Assembly (NCBI RefSeq): GCF_003634095.1
Contig: NZ_RBIR01000003.1
Location: 372,001-436,000, forward strand
Origin: Arthrobacter oryzae
GTDB taxonomy: Bacteria; Actinomycetota; Actinomycetes; Actinomycetales; Micrococcaceae
Direction of reading: 5' to 3'
DNA: 64,000 nucleotides
Of the stretch, positions 29,293-37,854 are shown piece by piece. The stretch's first letter is position 1. Each line of letters begins with the position of its first letter. Under the pieces are notes generated by a model. That model was not told the origin of the DNA, did no database searches, and saw only the letters and a program-made list of their open reading frames with translations. The position numbers were made by a program, and so were the translations under genes.

Positions 29293-30746
29293 ACCAGGCC
29301 ATCCGCAATTCATGGATCGCGGCCATCGCGATGTTCGTGCTGATCTTCGGCGCGCTCAGCTACGTGCAGGTGGTTGGCGCCGACGAGCTCAAGGCCAACG
29401 CCTGGAACAGGCGTGCCATCTTGCAGAACTACTGCAACGACCGCGGCGCCATCATTGTTGGCGGGACTCCGGTGGCAGAGTCCGTTCCGGGCTCGGAGAG
29501 CTGCAAGTTCCAGCGGACCTACTCCCAGCCCGAGCTTTACGCGGGCATCACGGGATACTTCTCCAAGAACTACGGTCTCACCGGACTCGAAAAGTCGATG
29601 AACGACGTACTGGCCGGCAGCTCGGACCAGCAGTTCCTGGACCGGGTGGGCCAGCTGTTCCTCGGCAACCAGCCCAAGGGCGCGTCCGTGGAACTGACCC
29701 TGGATCCCAAGATCCAGAAGCTCGCCTACGATCTCATCCCGGACGGCCAGCGCGGGTCGATCGTGGTCACGAACCCGAAGACCGGCGCCGTCCTGGCCAT
29801 GGTCTCCAAACCGTCCTACGATCCCAACCTGATTGCGACGCAGGACGCGGCGGCCGAACAGGCCAATTACAACAAGCTCAACGCGGTCCCGGGGATCAAC
29901 CTGAACCAGAACGTCAGCGGGCCCACCGGGGCCTTGCTGGCACCGGGTTCGGTGTTCAAGCTCGTGGACACGGCTGCTGCCCTCGGTTCGGGAAAGTACA
30001 ACAAGGACAGTGTCCTGCCCAACCCGGCGGAGATGTCGTTCCCCGGCATCGATTACAAGCTCCCCAACTACGCCGGCGGAAACTGCTACACCCGCACCAC
30101 GGCGTCGTTCGCTTTTGCCTTGCAGCAGTCCTGCAACACGCCTTTCGCCAGCATCGCCCAGGACTTGGGGCAGAAGGCCATTGCGGAACAAGCCGGGAAG
30201 TTCGGCTTCGGACAGGACTTCGGCGATCAGTTGAAACTGGACAGTGCCCCGAGCTTTTTCCCGACCGAACCGCTGGACGCCGCCGGGCTGGCGCAGTCCT
30301 CGATCGGCCAGCGGGACGTCCGGGCCACCCCGCTCCAGATCAACACGATGACGGCCGCGATTGCCAACGACGGCGTGCAAATGCAGCCGAACCTGATCAA
30401 GGCCGTACGCGCCCCGGACCTGCGGGCCATCAGCGAGCCGAAACCACAGCCGCTGCGCACCGCCACCTCCCCGGAAGTCGCGCGGCAGATCAACGAGTGG
30501 ATGGTCAGCGTTGTCGATGACGGCATCGCCAGCCGGGCCGCCGTGCCCGGTGTCCAGGTGGCCGGCAAGACCGGTACCGCGGAACTCGGCAACGGCCTGA
30601 ACAACTCATGGTTTACCGGGTTCGCCCCGGCAAATGACCCGCAGGTGGCCGTCACCATCGTCATGGAAGGCGTAGACATCACCACAGGCGCAAACCTAAC
30701 CAGTCCGAACGCGAAGAAGATTTTTGAGGCGGTGTTGAATAAGTGA
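29289..30746 (+). CDS. pbpA: class B penicillin-binding protein PbpA
   Basis: The start is GTG 29289, overlapping the rodA stop; the frame upstream belongs to rodA in another frame. The 485-residue protein has an N-terminal membrane anchor ([22 protein letters not shown]). A transpeptidase domain follows with the active-site SxxK in [18 protein letters not shown] in QQSCNTPFA and KTG in AGKTGTAEL. It cross-links peptidoglycan outside the membrane as partner of RodA. Its stop overlaps the pknA GTG. Confidence 0.95.
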   Translation: MNQAIRNSWIAAIAMFVLIFGALSYVQVVGADELKANAWNRRAILQNYCNDRGAIIVGGTPVAESVPGSESCKFQRTYSQPELYAGITGYFSKNYGLTGLEKSMNDVLAGSSDQQFLDRVGQLFLGNQPKGASVELTLDPKIQKLAYDLIPDGQRGSIVVTNPKTGAVLAMVSKPSYDPNLIATQDAAAEQANYNKLNAVPGINLNQNVSGPTGALLAPGSVFKLVDTAAALGSGKYNKDSVLPNPAEMSFPGIDYKLPNYAGGNCYTRTTASFAFALQQSCNTPFASIAQDLGQKAIAEQAGKFGFGQDFGDQLKLDSAPSFFPTEPLDAAGLAQSSIGQRDVRATPLQINTMTAAIANDGVQMQPNLIKAVRAPDLRAISEPKPQPLRTATSPEVARQINEWMVSVVDDGIASRAAVPGVQVAGKTGTAELGNGLNNSWFTGFAPANDPQVAVTIVMEGVDITTGANLTSPNAKKIFEAVLNK

Positions 30747-32590
30747 GGCCTACTTCAGGAATCACCCTCGGCGGCAGATTCCAGCTGACCACGCGTATTG
30801 CGATCGGCGGCATGGGAGAAGTCTGGAAAGCCAAAGACCTGGTCCTTGGCCGCATTGTCGCCATCAAGGTGCTCAAGGAGGAATACACGGGTGATCCCGG
30901 ATTCCTGCAGCGCTTCCGCGCCGAGGCACGCCACACCGCCCTCCTGAACCACGTGGGCATCGCCAACGTCTTCGATTACGGCGAGGAGGAGGGCTCGGCC
31001 TACCTGGTCATGGAACTGGTTCCGGGCCAGCCGCTGAGCAGCATCATCGAACACGAGCAGGTGCTCTCCCCGGACCGCACCCTCTCCATGATCGCGCAAA
31101 CGGCACGTGCCCTGGCCGTCGCCCACGCGCAGGGCCTGGTGCACCGCGACATCAAGCCGGGAAACCTGCTCATCACCCCGGACGGCCGCGTCAAGGTCAC
31201 AGACTTCGGCATCGCGCGACTGGCCGACCAGGTTCCGCTGACCCAGACCGGCCAAGTGATGGGCACGGCCCAGTACCTGGCGCCGGAACAGGCCACCGGG
31301 CAGACGGCCACGGGAGCCTCTGACATCTACTCCCTGGGCGTGATCGGCTACGAGTGCCTTACGGGCCACCGGCCGTTCTCCGGGGAATCCCAGATCGCCA
31401 TCGCCCTGGCCCAGGTCAACGACGCACCACCGCCGCTACCTGACACACTGCCCAGGCCGGTCCGCGCCCTGCTGATGTCCATGCTGGCCAAGGACCCCAA
31501 GAACCGCCCGGCCGACGCCATCAAGCTGTCCGAGGCGGCAGAAGCCATCCGCAACGGAGACATCGCCGCGGCACAGGCGGCGGTTCCGGGCATGCTCCTT
31601 TTCGAGGCGACAACCGGCCCCATCACGGCCCCGGTGGATGTCCCCACGCAAGCCACCAGCGTCCTTGCCTCCAGCGCGGCTGAGGACAGGTCGGCGTCTG
31701 CAACCTCCGCACTGCCGGTCGTCGGCGCCGCCGGTGCCGGCGCCGCGGCAGGCCTGGCGGCCGGTGCGGCCGCTGCCAGCGGCTACGGGGCCCGCAACGC
31801 GCTCGACCGCGCCGATGCCCTAGCGGCCGAGCGGAGCTGGGTGCAGGACGACGAGGATGAGGAGGATTACGACGAGACGGCCGAGGAGCCGAAGCGCCGC
31901 GGTCGCAGCCCATGGACCTGGCCGCTGATTGCCCTGATCCTACTCGTACTGTTCGTCCTGGCCGGCGTGGTGCTGAGCCAGGCCGGCAACATCTTCCCCT
32001 CGAAGGCGCCCGTCACCGGCGGAGCCACGTCCAGCGCCGCGACGCCGAGCAGCGCCACGTCCTCGGCGTCGTCAGCGCCGCCATCCGAGACCCCCAGCCC
32101 GACGGCCAGCTCGGCGGCGCCTACCGCGTCCACTCCCGCGGCCATCAACCTGATCCCGGATGCCTATCTGGGGCGGCCTTACAACGAGGTCCGCAATGAT
32201 CTGATCGGCAAGGGGCTGCAGGTCACCGGCGCCGAGGTTGTCAACGACGCGACGCCCGGCACCGTCACCAACATCAACCCCTCCGGTCCGGTCCAACCCG
32301 GGACCACCATCACGGTTACCTACTCCAAGGGACCGGAAATGGTAGCGGTGCCGAACATCGCGTCAGGCGCCAGCGAAACTGAGGTCCAACAGGCAATCCA
32401 GAACGCTGGCCTGCGCTGGGCCAAGGGAGCCGACGTCGCTCCCAGCAAAAAGAATGAGGACCCGGGAACGTTCGTGAGCTCCGACCCTCCTTCCGGGAGC
32501 AAGGTGGTCGCGGGCAGCGTGGTGACGTACCACCTCGCCCAGGCCACTGCCGCCGACACGACACCGTCTCCCACCAAGTCCGGACCCTAA
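30743..32590 (+). CDS. pknA: Ser/Thr protein kinase PknA with PASTA repeats
   Basis: The 615-residue protein begins at GTG 30743. The Hanks-type kinase domain (about residues 12-270) has the glycine loop [12 protein letters not shown], catalytic Lys in VAIKVL, the HRD motif [12 protein letters not shown] and DFG in VTDFGIARL. After an acidic linker a membrane helix ([19 protein letters not shown]) leads to an external part with two PASTA domains ([19 protein letters not shown] and [17 protein letters not shown]). PASTA domains bind muropeptides or lipid II. Mycobacterial PknA lacks them, so sensing here may be shared with PknB. Confidence 0.93.
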   Translation: MRPTSGITLGGRFQLTTRIAIGGMGEVWKAKDLVLGRIVAIKVLKEEYTGDPGFLQRFRAEARHTALLNHVGIANVFDYGEEEGSAYLVMELVPGQPLSSIIEHEQVLSPDRTLSMIAQTARALAVAHAQGLVHRDIKPGNLLITPDGRVKVTDFGIARLADQVPLTQTGQVMGTAQYLAPEQATGQTATGASDIYSLGVIGYECLTGHRPFSGESQIAIALAQVNDAPPPLPDTLPRPVRALLMSMLAKDPKNRPADAIKLSEAAEAIRNGDIAAAQAAVPGMLLFEATTGPITAPVDVPTQATSVLASSAAEDRSASATSALPVVGAAGAGAAAGLAAGAAAASGYGARNALDRADALAAERSWVQDDEDEEDYDETAEEPKRRGRSPWTWPLIALILLVLFVLAGVVLSQAGNIFPSKAPVTGGATSSAATPSSATSSASSAPPSETPSPTASSAAPTASTPAAINLIPDAYLGRPYNEVRNDLIGKGLQVTGAEVVNDATPGTVTNINPSGPVQPGTTITVTYSKGPEMVAVPNIASGASETEVQQAIQNAGLRWAKGADVAPSKKNEDPGTFVSSDPPSGSKVVAGSVVTYHLAQATAADTTPSPTKSGP

Positions 32591-32596
32591 GCAGCC

Positions 32597-34591
32597 ATGA
32601 GCAATACACCCCGCACACCGTCGCACCGGGAGGATCGCCCCGTGAACACGCAGCGCGTCCTCAGCGGACGCTATGAGCTGGGTGAGCTGATCGGTCGCGG
32701 CGGCATGGCGGACGTCTTCCGCGGCGTCGATACGCGGCTGGGACGCACCGTCGCCGTCAAGCTGCTACGCCCGGATTTGGCCAGGGACCCGCAGTTTCAG
32801 GCGCGCTTCAAGCGTGAAGCGCAGGCTGTCGCTGGCCTGAACCACCCGTCGATTGTGGCTGTCTTCGACACCGGGGACCACGCGGTCCCCGGTGACCACG
32901 AAGACACCGTCCGGGTCCCCTACATCGTGATGGAATTCGTCTCCGGCAAGACGATCCGTGACCTGGTCAGGGCCAAAGACGTCACCATCGATCAGGCGAT
33001 CGACTTCACGCTCGGCGTGCTGTCCGCCCTCGACTACAGTCACAAAGCCGGCATCGTGCACCGGGACATCAAGCCGGCTAACGTAATGTTTTGCCCGGGC
33101 TCCAACAGCGTCAAAGTCATGGACTTCGGGATCGCGCGTGCCATAGCGGACTCGGCGGCTACCATGACGCAAACACAGGCCGTGGTGGGCACCGCCCAGT
33201 ACCTGTCCCCGGAGCAGGCCCGGGGGGAGGCCGTGGATGCACGGAGCGATCTCTACTCCGCAGGATGCCTCCTGTATGAGATGCTGACCGGCCGGCCGCC
33301 CTTCATCGGCGACAGCCCCGTCTCTGTGGCGTACCAGCACGTCAGGGAGATCCCCGAACCCGCCAGCAGCCTCAATCCCGAGGTCTCGGCGGCGCTGGAC
33401 AGCGTTTTGATGAAGGCCCTGCAGAAAAACCGCGCGGACCGTTTCCAGGACGCGGCCGCCTTCCGCCGCGCCCTGCGGGCCGCCCGCAACGGCGTTCCTG
33501 TAACCGCTCCGGCCGCCAGTGAGGCACCCACCGACCCCACCAACGCCGTGCCCCGGCACGACTCCTCGGCGCCCACGGCGGCCTTCTCGCTGACCGGGAC
33601 AAAGTTCCTGGACGATTCACACGGCGGCCGGCTCCGGCCCGCCGAGGAAACGCCCGCCGAGGAAACGTCCGACGACGACATTCAGCAGCCCGCGGGCACG
33701 GAACTCTACGGCATTGCGGACACCGGCAGCCTGCCCTTGGCGCTGCCGGCGGAACGCGAGCACACACAACGGCAGACGTCCCGGCGCCGCACCTGGATCG
33801 CCACGTTGGCGGTCCTGACGCTGCTGGTGCTGGCCGGCGGCGGGTTGTGGCTCTATAACCTCATGAACCAGGCCCCAGCGCCGGCAGTCAAGGTCCTGGT
33901 TCCCACCGTGAACTCGCTGACCGAGTCAGAGGCCCTGCAACGGCTCTACAACGCAGGCTTCAAACCCCAGCTCATGAGATTGCAGCACGAGACGATCCCC
34001 AAGGGAACCGCCATCGGCACGGTGCCGACGGCGGGAAGTTCCATGGACGCCAATTCGGACATCATCCTGAACATCTCTGCAGGCCCCAGCGCCATCACCC
34101 TCCCGACCGACCTGCCCGGCCGCACCGAGGCGGCAGCCCGGGACCTCCTCCACCAAAAGGGACTGACAGGTGCGCTCACCACCAAGATGTCCAACAACCC
34201 GACGGTTCCGGTCGGCATCGTGATCACCACCAACCCGGCCCCGGGCCAGACTGTGGGAGTGGCGGACAACATCGAAATCGTCGTCTCCACCGGGAAAGTG
34301 GCCGTGCCGCAGCTCATCGGGCTGCCGCTGGCGGAGGCGCAGGCGAAACTGACCGCTCTGGGCCTGAAGCTCAATCCCACCGAGGTGGAAAACTCCCAGG
34401 TTGCGCCGGGTAAGGTGACCGGCCAGACAGATGCCGCGGATTCGCTCGTGGATCAAGGCAAGACCATCGCCGTGATCGTGGCGAAGGCACCTGCGCCGCG
34501 TCCCTCGCCGACGCCGACGCCCACCCCGACGCCGACGTCCTCGAAGTCCGCGTCCAAAGAGGACGCGTCATTGGGCGGGCTGGTACCGTAA
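32597..34591 (+). CDS. pknB: Ser/Thr protein kinase PknB with PASTA repeats
   Basis: The 664-residue kinase has GRGGMADVFRG, VAVKLLRP, GIVHRDIKPANVMF and VMDFGIARA in the catalytic domain (about residues 25-290). A membrane helix (WIATLAVLTLLVLAGGGLWLY) precedes three PASTA domains (starting LVPTVNSLTESEALQRL, LPTDLPGRTEAAARDLL and VPQLIGLPLAEAQAKL) and a Pro/Thr-rich tail. It senses cell-wall precursors and phosphorylates division and wall proteins. GTG 32642 is an alternative start 15 codons in. It is the last gene of the fhaA operon; a terminator overlaps its stop. Confidence 0.95.
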   Translation: MSNTPRTPSHREDRPVNTQRVLSGRYELGELIGRGGMADVFRGVDTRLGRTVAVKLLRPDLARDPQFQARFKREAQAVAGLNHPSIVAVFDTGDHAVPGDHEDTVRVPYIVMEFVSGKTIRDLVRAKDVTIDQAIDFTLGVLSALDYSHKAGIVHRDIKPANVMFCPGSNSVKVMDFGIARAIADSAATMTQTQAVVGTAQYLSPEQARGEAVDARSDLYSAGCLLYEMLTGRPPFIGDSPVSVAYQHVREIPEPASSLNPEVSAALDSVLMKALQKNRADRFQDAAAFRRALRAARNGVPVTAPAASEAPTDPTNAVPRHDSSAPTAAFSLTGTKFLDDSHGGRLRPAEETPAEETSDDDIQQPAGTELYGIADTGSLPLALPAEREHTQRQTSRRRTWIATLAVLTLLVLAGGGLWLYNLMNQAPAPAVKVLVPTVNSLTESEALQRLYNAGFKPQLMRLQHETIPKGTAIGTVPTAGSSMDANSDIILNISAGPSAITLPTDLPGRTEAAARDLLHQKGLTGALTTKMSNNPTVPVGIVITTNPAPGQTVGVADNIEIVVSTGKVAVPQLIGLPLAEAQAKLTALGLKLNPTEVENSQVAPGKVTGQTDAADSLVDQGKTIAVIVAKAPAPRPSPTPTPTPTPTSSKSASKEDASLGGLVP

Positions 34592-34615
34592 CCCGGATTG
34601 GTGCTTGCCGGGTTA
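34589..34615. terminator. shared convergent terminator, pknB/pabA
   Basis: TAACCCGG (34589-34596) and CCGGGTTA (34608-34615) form a perfect 8-bp stem with an 11-nt loop. The TAA stop of pknB is the first three bases of one arm, and the TAA stop of the opposing pabA is the last three bases of the other. Convergent genes thus end in one compact hairpin. No T-tract is visible. Confidence 0.5.
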
Positions 34616-35254
34616 GTGCTTGATGAGCGGGCTGAGGTCTGCGGCCCGTTCAGCGGCTCCGGCCATGCCGAGCGACTCGAGCCAGTTCCCCAGCATTTGG
34701 TAGCCGCCCTCGGTCAGGACAGATTCCGGATGGAACTGGACGCCGCACAGCGGCGCGGCACGGTGCTGCAGCCCCATAACGACGCCGGTACCCGTTTCCG
34801 CTGTGATCTCCAGGACCTCCGGAATGCTCTCGCGGACGGCGGCCAGCGAGTGGTATCGGGTTGCCGTCAGCGGGGACGGGAGTCCGGCGAAGATACTTGT
34901 TCCGTGGTGCTCGACGAGGGACGTCTTGCCGTGCATCAGTTCTGGGGCGTGCGTCACTGTGCCCCCGTAGGCCTCGGCCAGCGCCTGGTGGCCAAGACAG
35001 ACCCCCAGCATGGGCTTGCCATGGCTGCCGCACCACTTGATCAGCTCGATGCAGACCCCGGCTTCGGCCGGATTCCCCGGACCGGGAGAAATCAGGACGC
35101 CGTCTCGCGCCTCTGCCATTTCGATCGCCTCGGCGAGGGTGACGTCGTCGTTGCGGACCACCGTGGTCTCAGCGCCGAGTTCCTGGAGATAACCCACCAG
35201 GGTGTAAACAAAGCTGTCGTAGTTGTCTACGACCAAGATCTTGGTTGTGCTCAT
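34613..35254 (-). CDS. pabA: class I glutamine amidotransferase, PabA/TrpG
   Basis: The start is ATG 35254, giving 213 residues from MSTTKILVVDNYDSFVYTLVGYLQELGAETTVVRNDDV; the frame continues to 35383 without family similarity. The catalytic triad is visible: Cys in MLGVCLGHQALAEAYGG and His-Glu in LCGVQFHPESVLTEGG. It supplies ammonia for 4-amino-4-deoxychorismate or anthranilate synthesis. The operon-like position beside pknB is standard in actinobacteria, where it is usually annotated pabA/trpG. No partner synthase is adjacent. Confidence 0.93.
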   Translation of the reverse strand: MSTTKILVVDNYDSFVYTLVGYLQELGAETTVVRNDDVTLAEAIEMAEARDGVLISPGPGNPAEAGVCIELIKWCGSHGKPMLGVCLGHQALAEAYGGTVTHAPELMHGKTSLVEHHGTSIFAGLPSPLTATRYHSLAAVRESIPEVLEITAETGTGVVMGLQHRAAPLCGVQFHPESVLTEGGYQMLGNWLESLGMAGAAERAADLSPLIKH

Positions 35255-35385
35255 GGGTGCCTTGCTGAACCAATCGTTGAATCTGTGAACTGGGTGAATT
35301 GCGCCAGACAGGGGAAAAGGACCTGAACCATCAATACCAGTGCTCCGGCCGACAGCACCAGCGGCGCCGCAATCCTGAGCCACAC
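35251..35385 (-). CDS. candidate 44-residue membrane micro-protein coupled to pabA
   Basis: A GTG-initiated frame of 44 codons ends with a TGA that overlaps the pabA ATG (ATGA). The predicted peptide starts VWLRIAAPLVLSAGALVLM and holds one hydrophobic helix followed by a polar tail. The ribosome-binding site is weak. The overlap and hydrophobic profile are suggestive, but I know no family for it. It could instead be a remnant of a larger membrane gene formerly upstream of pabA. Confidence 0.35.
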   Translation of the reverse strand: MWLRIAAPLVLSAGALVLMVQVLFPCLAQFTQFTDSTIGSARHP

Positions 35386-35695
35386 TGGATCACTGCTTCA
35401 GCCGCACCGGCAGCAGTGCATTTGTCCGCAACAGAAGGTGCGTCGGGCGGCTGTCGGGCTGCTCCGGAACACGTAGCCATAGTAGCCTCCGTGCGTCAGA
35501 CCGTAGATTCGATTCCTCGCCAGGAGCGCGCCGTCGGGCAATCGCGGCGTCATCGGTGTGGCCTGGAGTACAGCTAGAATTGTGCGAGCAAAAGAATTCA
35601 AACTTGACCAAGAGCGTGTTGGCCCCGGCGGCTTGCTTCCGTGCAGGACATCAAGCCAGCTTGCCGCTCTTGTTCCAGCCCGCCAAGGAGGATCA
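35386..35695. other. gap upstream of crgA
   Basis: This 310-bp gap between the micro-protein and crgA shows no convincing gene. In many related genomes a class E sortase sits in this interval; none is visible here. A -10-like TAGAAT (35574-35579) may belong to the crgA promoter. Confidence 0.5.
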
Positions 35696-35950
35696 GTGCC
35701 CGAGTCCAAGCCGCGTAAAAGGACTGCCCGTGTGGCCCCGCAGACTTCTACTGCGGAGACCTACAAGCCCAATCCGGTCTGGTTCAAGCCCGTCATGTTC
35801 GGCCTGATGATCATTGGCCTGCTGTGGATCATCACTTTCTACATCACCGAAGGCGCTTTCCCCGTGCAGGCCTGGGCCTCATGGAACATCGTCGCCGGAT
35901 TCGGAATCGCGATCGTCGGCTTCTTGATGACCACGCGCTGGCGTTCCTGA
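35696..35950 (+). CDS. crgA: cell division protein CrgA
   Basis: The start is GTG 35696 after AAGGAGG, giving 84 residues: a basic cytoplasmic head (PESKPRKRTARV) and NPVWFKPVMFGLMIIGLLWIITFYI. A second helix, WNIVAGFGIAIVGFLMTTRW, completes the CrgA two-helix pattern. CrgA is an actinobacterial septum protein that binds FtsZ, FtsQ and PBPs and coordinates Z-ring and wall synthesis. Its location next to the pknB cluster is conserved. A strong hairpin follows the gene. Confidence 0.95.
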   Translation: MPESKPRKRTARVAPQTSTAETYKPNPVWFKPVMFGLMIIGLLWIITFYITEGAFPVQAWASWNIVAGFGIAIVGFLMTTRWRS

Positions 35951-35974
35951 AGCGCGACCCGCAGCTAAAGTCCT

Positions 35975-36007
35975 GACGGGCCGGCACACAAAGTGTGCCG
36001 GCCCGTC
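35975..36007 (+). terminator. hairpin terminator after crgA
   Basis: The perfect 15-bp stem has arms 35975-35989 and 35993-36007 and a three-base AAA loop. It is very GC-rich (core GGGCCGGCACAC), 24 bp after the crgA stop. The tail is GTTAAAC rather than a T-run, as is common for actinobacterial terminators. Confidence 0.75.
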
Positions 36008-36110
36008 GTCGTTAAACCCGGGTACAGCCGTCGGGCGGCTCCGGCGCCGCCTGGCACGCTCCTTGTAACCGACATTGCCCAAAACGGCATAACCCAGCAA
36101 AGGATTACAG

Positions 36111-36716
36111 ATGACCCCGGCAGTAAGCGGCTCGACAATTGGCGACGACGGACTGGGCCGCCCTGCGTGGGCGGCCGTGGACCCCATGCTGCGCGAGTAC
36201 TACGACACCGAGTGGGGGATGCCCGTCCGGGACGAGCAGGGTCTCTACGAGCGCATCAGCCTCGAAGGTTTCCAGGCCGGGCTGTCCTGGGCAACGATTC
36301 TGCGCAAGCGGCCCGCGTTCCGGTCCGCGTTCATGGACTTCAACCCGGACGTAGTGGCATCCTTCACCGACTCCGACGTGGAACGGCTCATGCTGGATGC
36401 CGGCATCGTCCGCAACCGGCTCAAGATCCAGGCAACCATCACCAATGCCCGCGCCACCGTGGCGTTGAGGGACGAGGGCGGCCTGGTTGACTTCGTGTGG
36501 GCCTTTCAGCCGGCGACCACCCCCCGGCCCACCTCCATCGATCAAGTCCCCACCACCTCGGCCGAGTCCATCGCACTGTCCAAGGCGCTGCGCAAGAAGG
36601 GATTCGCTTTCGTCGGGCCCACCACCATGTTCGCGCTCATGGAGGCCATCGGGATGGTCGACACGCATCTGTTGGACAGCCACCGGCGCGGCACGTCCGG
36701 CGTCTGGCCGCACTGA
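36111..36716 (+). CDS. tag: DNA-3-methyladenine glycosylase I
   Basis: The 201-residue protein has the Tag pattern: LREYYDTEWGMPVRDEQGLYERISLEGFQAGLSWATILRKRPAFRSAF. The Trp/Glu/Tyr base-recognition residues and a C-terminal FVGPTTMFALMEAIGMVDTHLLDSHR segment follow. It excises 3-methyladenine from alkylated DNA. An AAAGGA ribosome-binding site precedes the ATG. It is followed by the gene-free DnaA-box region. Zinc-ligand residues at the extreme N-terminus of the E. coli enzyme are not evident here. Confidence 0.93.
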   Translation: MTPAVSGSTIGDDGLGRPAWAAVDPMLREYYDTEWGMPVRDEQGLYERISLEGFQAGLSWATILRKRPAFRSAFMDFNPDVVASFTDSDVERLMLDAGIVRNRLKIQATITNARATVALRDEGGLVDFVWAFQPATTPRPTSIDQVPTTSAESIALSKALRKKGFAFVGPTTMFALMEAIGMVDTHLLDSHRRGTSGVWPH

Positions 36717-37854
36717 CCCGTCACGCCGGCGAGGGGTCCGGACACCGGCCTCGCGCGCACTCCCGACGCCCCTTGATGCGCGTCCCGCGGCGCCCGGATG
36801 TGTTATCCACAGCTGTGCACAAGTCTGGGGAAACTTATCCACATTGTTTATAAGTTTGCTCATATGCGCCCGTCCCGAGGCGCGCTACCGGCTGCCGCCG
36901 GGCGCACAGCGGACCGGCACTTGCCCGACAGGATGTGAATTACAGCGCTGTAAGTTATTAACAGTGTGGATTGCCTGTGGAAAAGAGTCTTCGACCGCGC
37001 GACGGACGCTGCGTCGCCGTATGGGCACTGGCACCCGTGCCCCTTACGCGCCCGCAGGAATGTTTGTCACACCCGCCGAGGGCCCAGGAAAAGTTATCCA
37101 CTTAGTAACAGGGTTCTACCCACAAGTTATCCACAGCTGGGGATAACCGCCGCGCAGGAAAGGCCGTAAACCCCGGGGCGACACCGTGAGCCGATGGATT
37201 TGCCGCAATTATTCGGCTCATCAGGTTATTAACACTGTGAATAACCCTGTTGAAACACCTCGCGGGCCGCAGATACGCCCGGCAAGCCAGCGGCTTTACT
37301 TCCGGCGGGGAGAGCAGCCCCGAGGTGTGACCAGCTTGGACCCGGGAAAGTTGTCCACTTACTAACAGGACAACCCACAGAAGTTATCCACAGGTGTGGA
37401 GATCGGCAAACCGCGCTCTCCACACCTGCAGAAATTCGCCAGCCAGGGCGGCCAGATCGGGATAACGCGGATGAACTACAAGCTTGTAAGTTATTAACAA
37501 TGTGTATAACCCTTGTGGATAACTTCCGGCGTCAGCCGCCGGTTCCTGGGTTCATCCCCGGTTCCGGGCTCGAGGCTTTGCGGGGTGTCGGTCGGCCGCC
37601 TGGTACTGCCGGCAAATAAGCGGGTATGCGACCGAGTGGGGTGTGCGACTGCGTGGTGGGAGCATTCGACAGCGGGGCCCTGCGCGCCGGGCCCGGGGGC
37701 GAGGCACAAGCTGTGGCGGGCGCCGGGCCCGGGGGCGAGGCACAAGCTGTGGCGGGCGCCAGGCGGCGGGGCGAGGTACAACAAGGCGTGGCGCACGCCG
37801 CGGAATAGGGGCGGCGGCCGGCACTGCGGCGGCCTGAAAGTTTGACGGCAGCGC
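36717..37854. other. 1.1-kb gene-free region with DnaA-box cluster
   Basis: No gene is recognisable. Five exact DnaA boxes are present: TTATCCACA at 36803, 36835, 37127 and 37384, and the reverse form TGTGGATAA at 37514-37522. Close variants include TTATCCACT (37094), TTATTAACA (36955, 37226, 37491), TGTGAATAA (37236) and TGTGTATAA (37501). AT-rich patches (for example 36841-36867) lie between them. The density matches or exceeds that seen next to dnaA. A 36-bp tandem repeat follows at 37684. It is probably a DnaA-binding locus; its function is inferred. Confidence 0.75.
37684..37791. repeat. 36-bp tandem repeat, three units
   Basis: Units begin at 37684, 37720 and 37756 with GCGCC(G/A)GG. 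The first two are essentially identical and the third is degenerate. The core is GGGGGCGAGGCACAAGCTGTG. The units are GC-rich and lie between the DnaA boxes and the rhomboid gene. No reading frame through them looks like a real protein. Confidence 0.75.
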
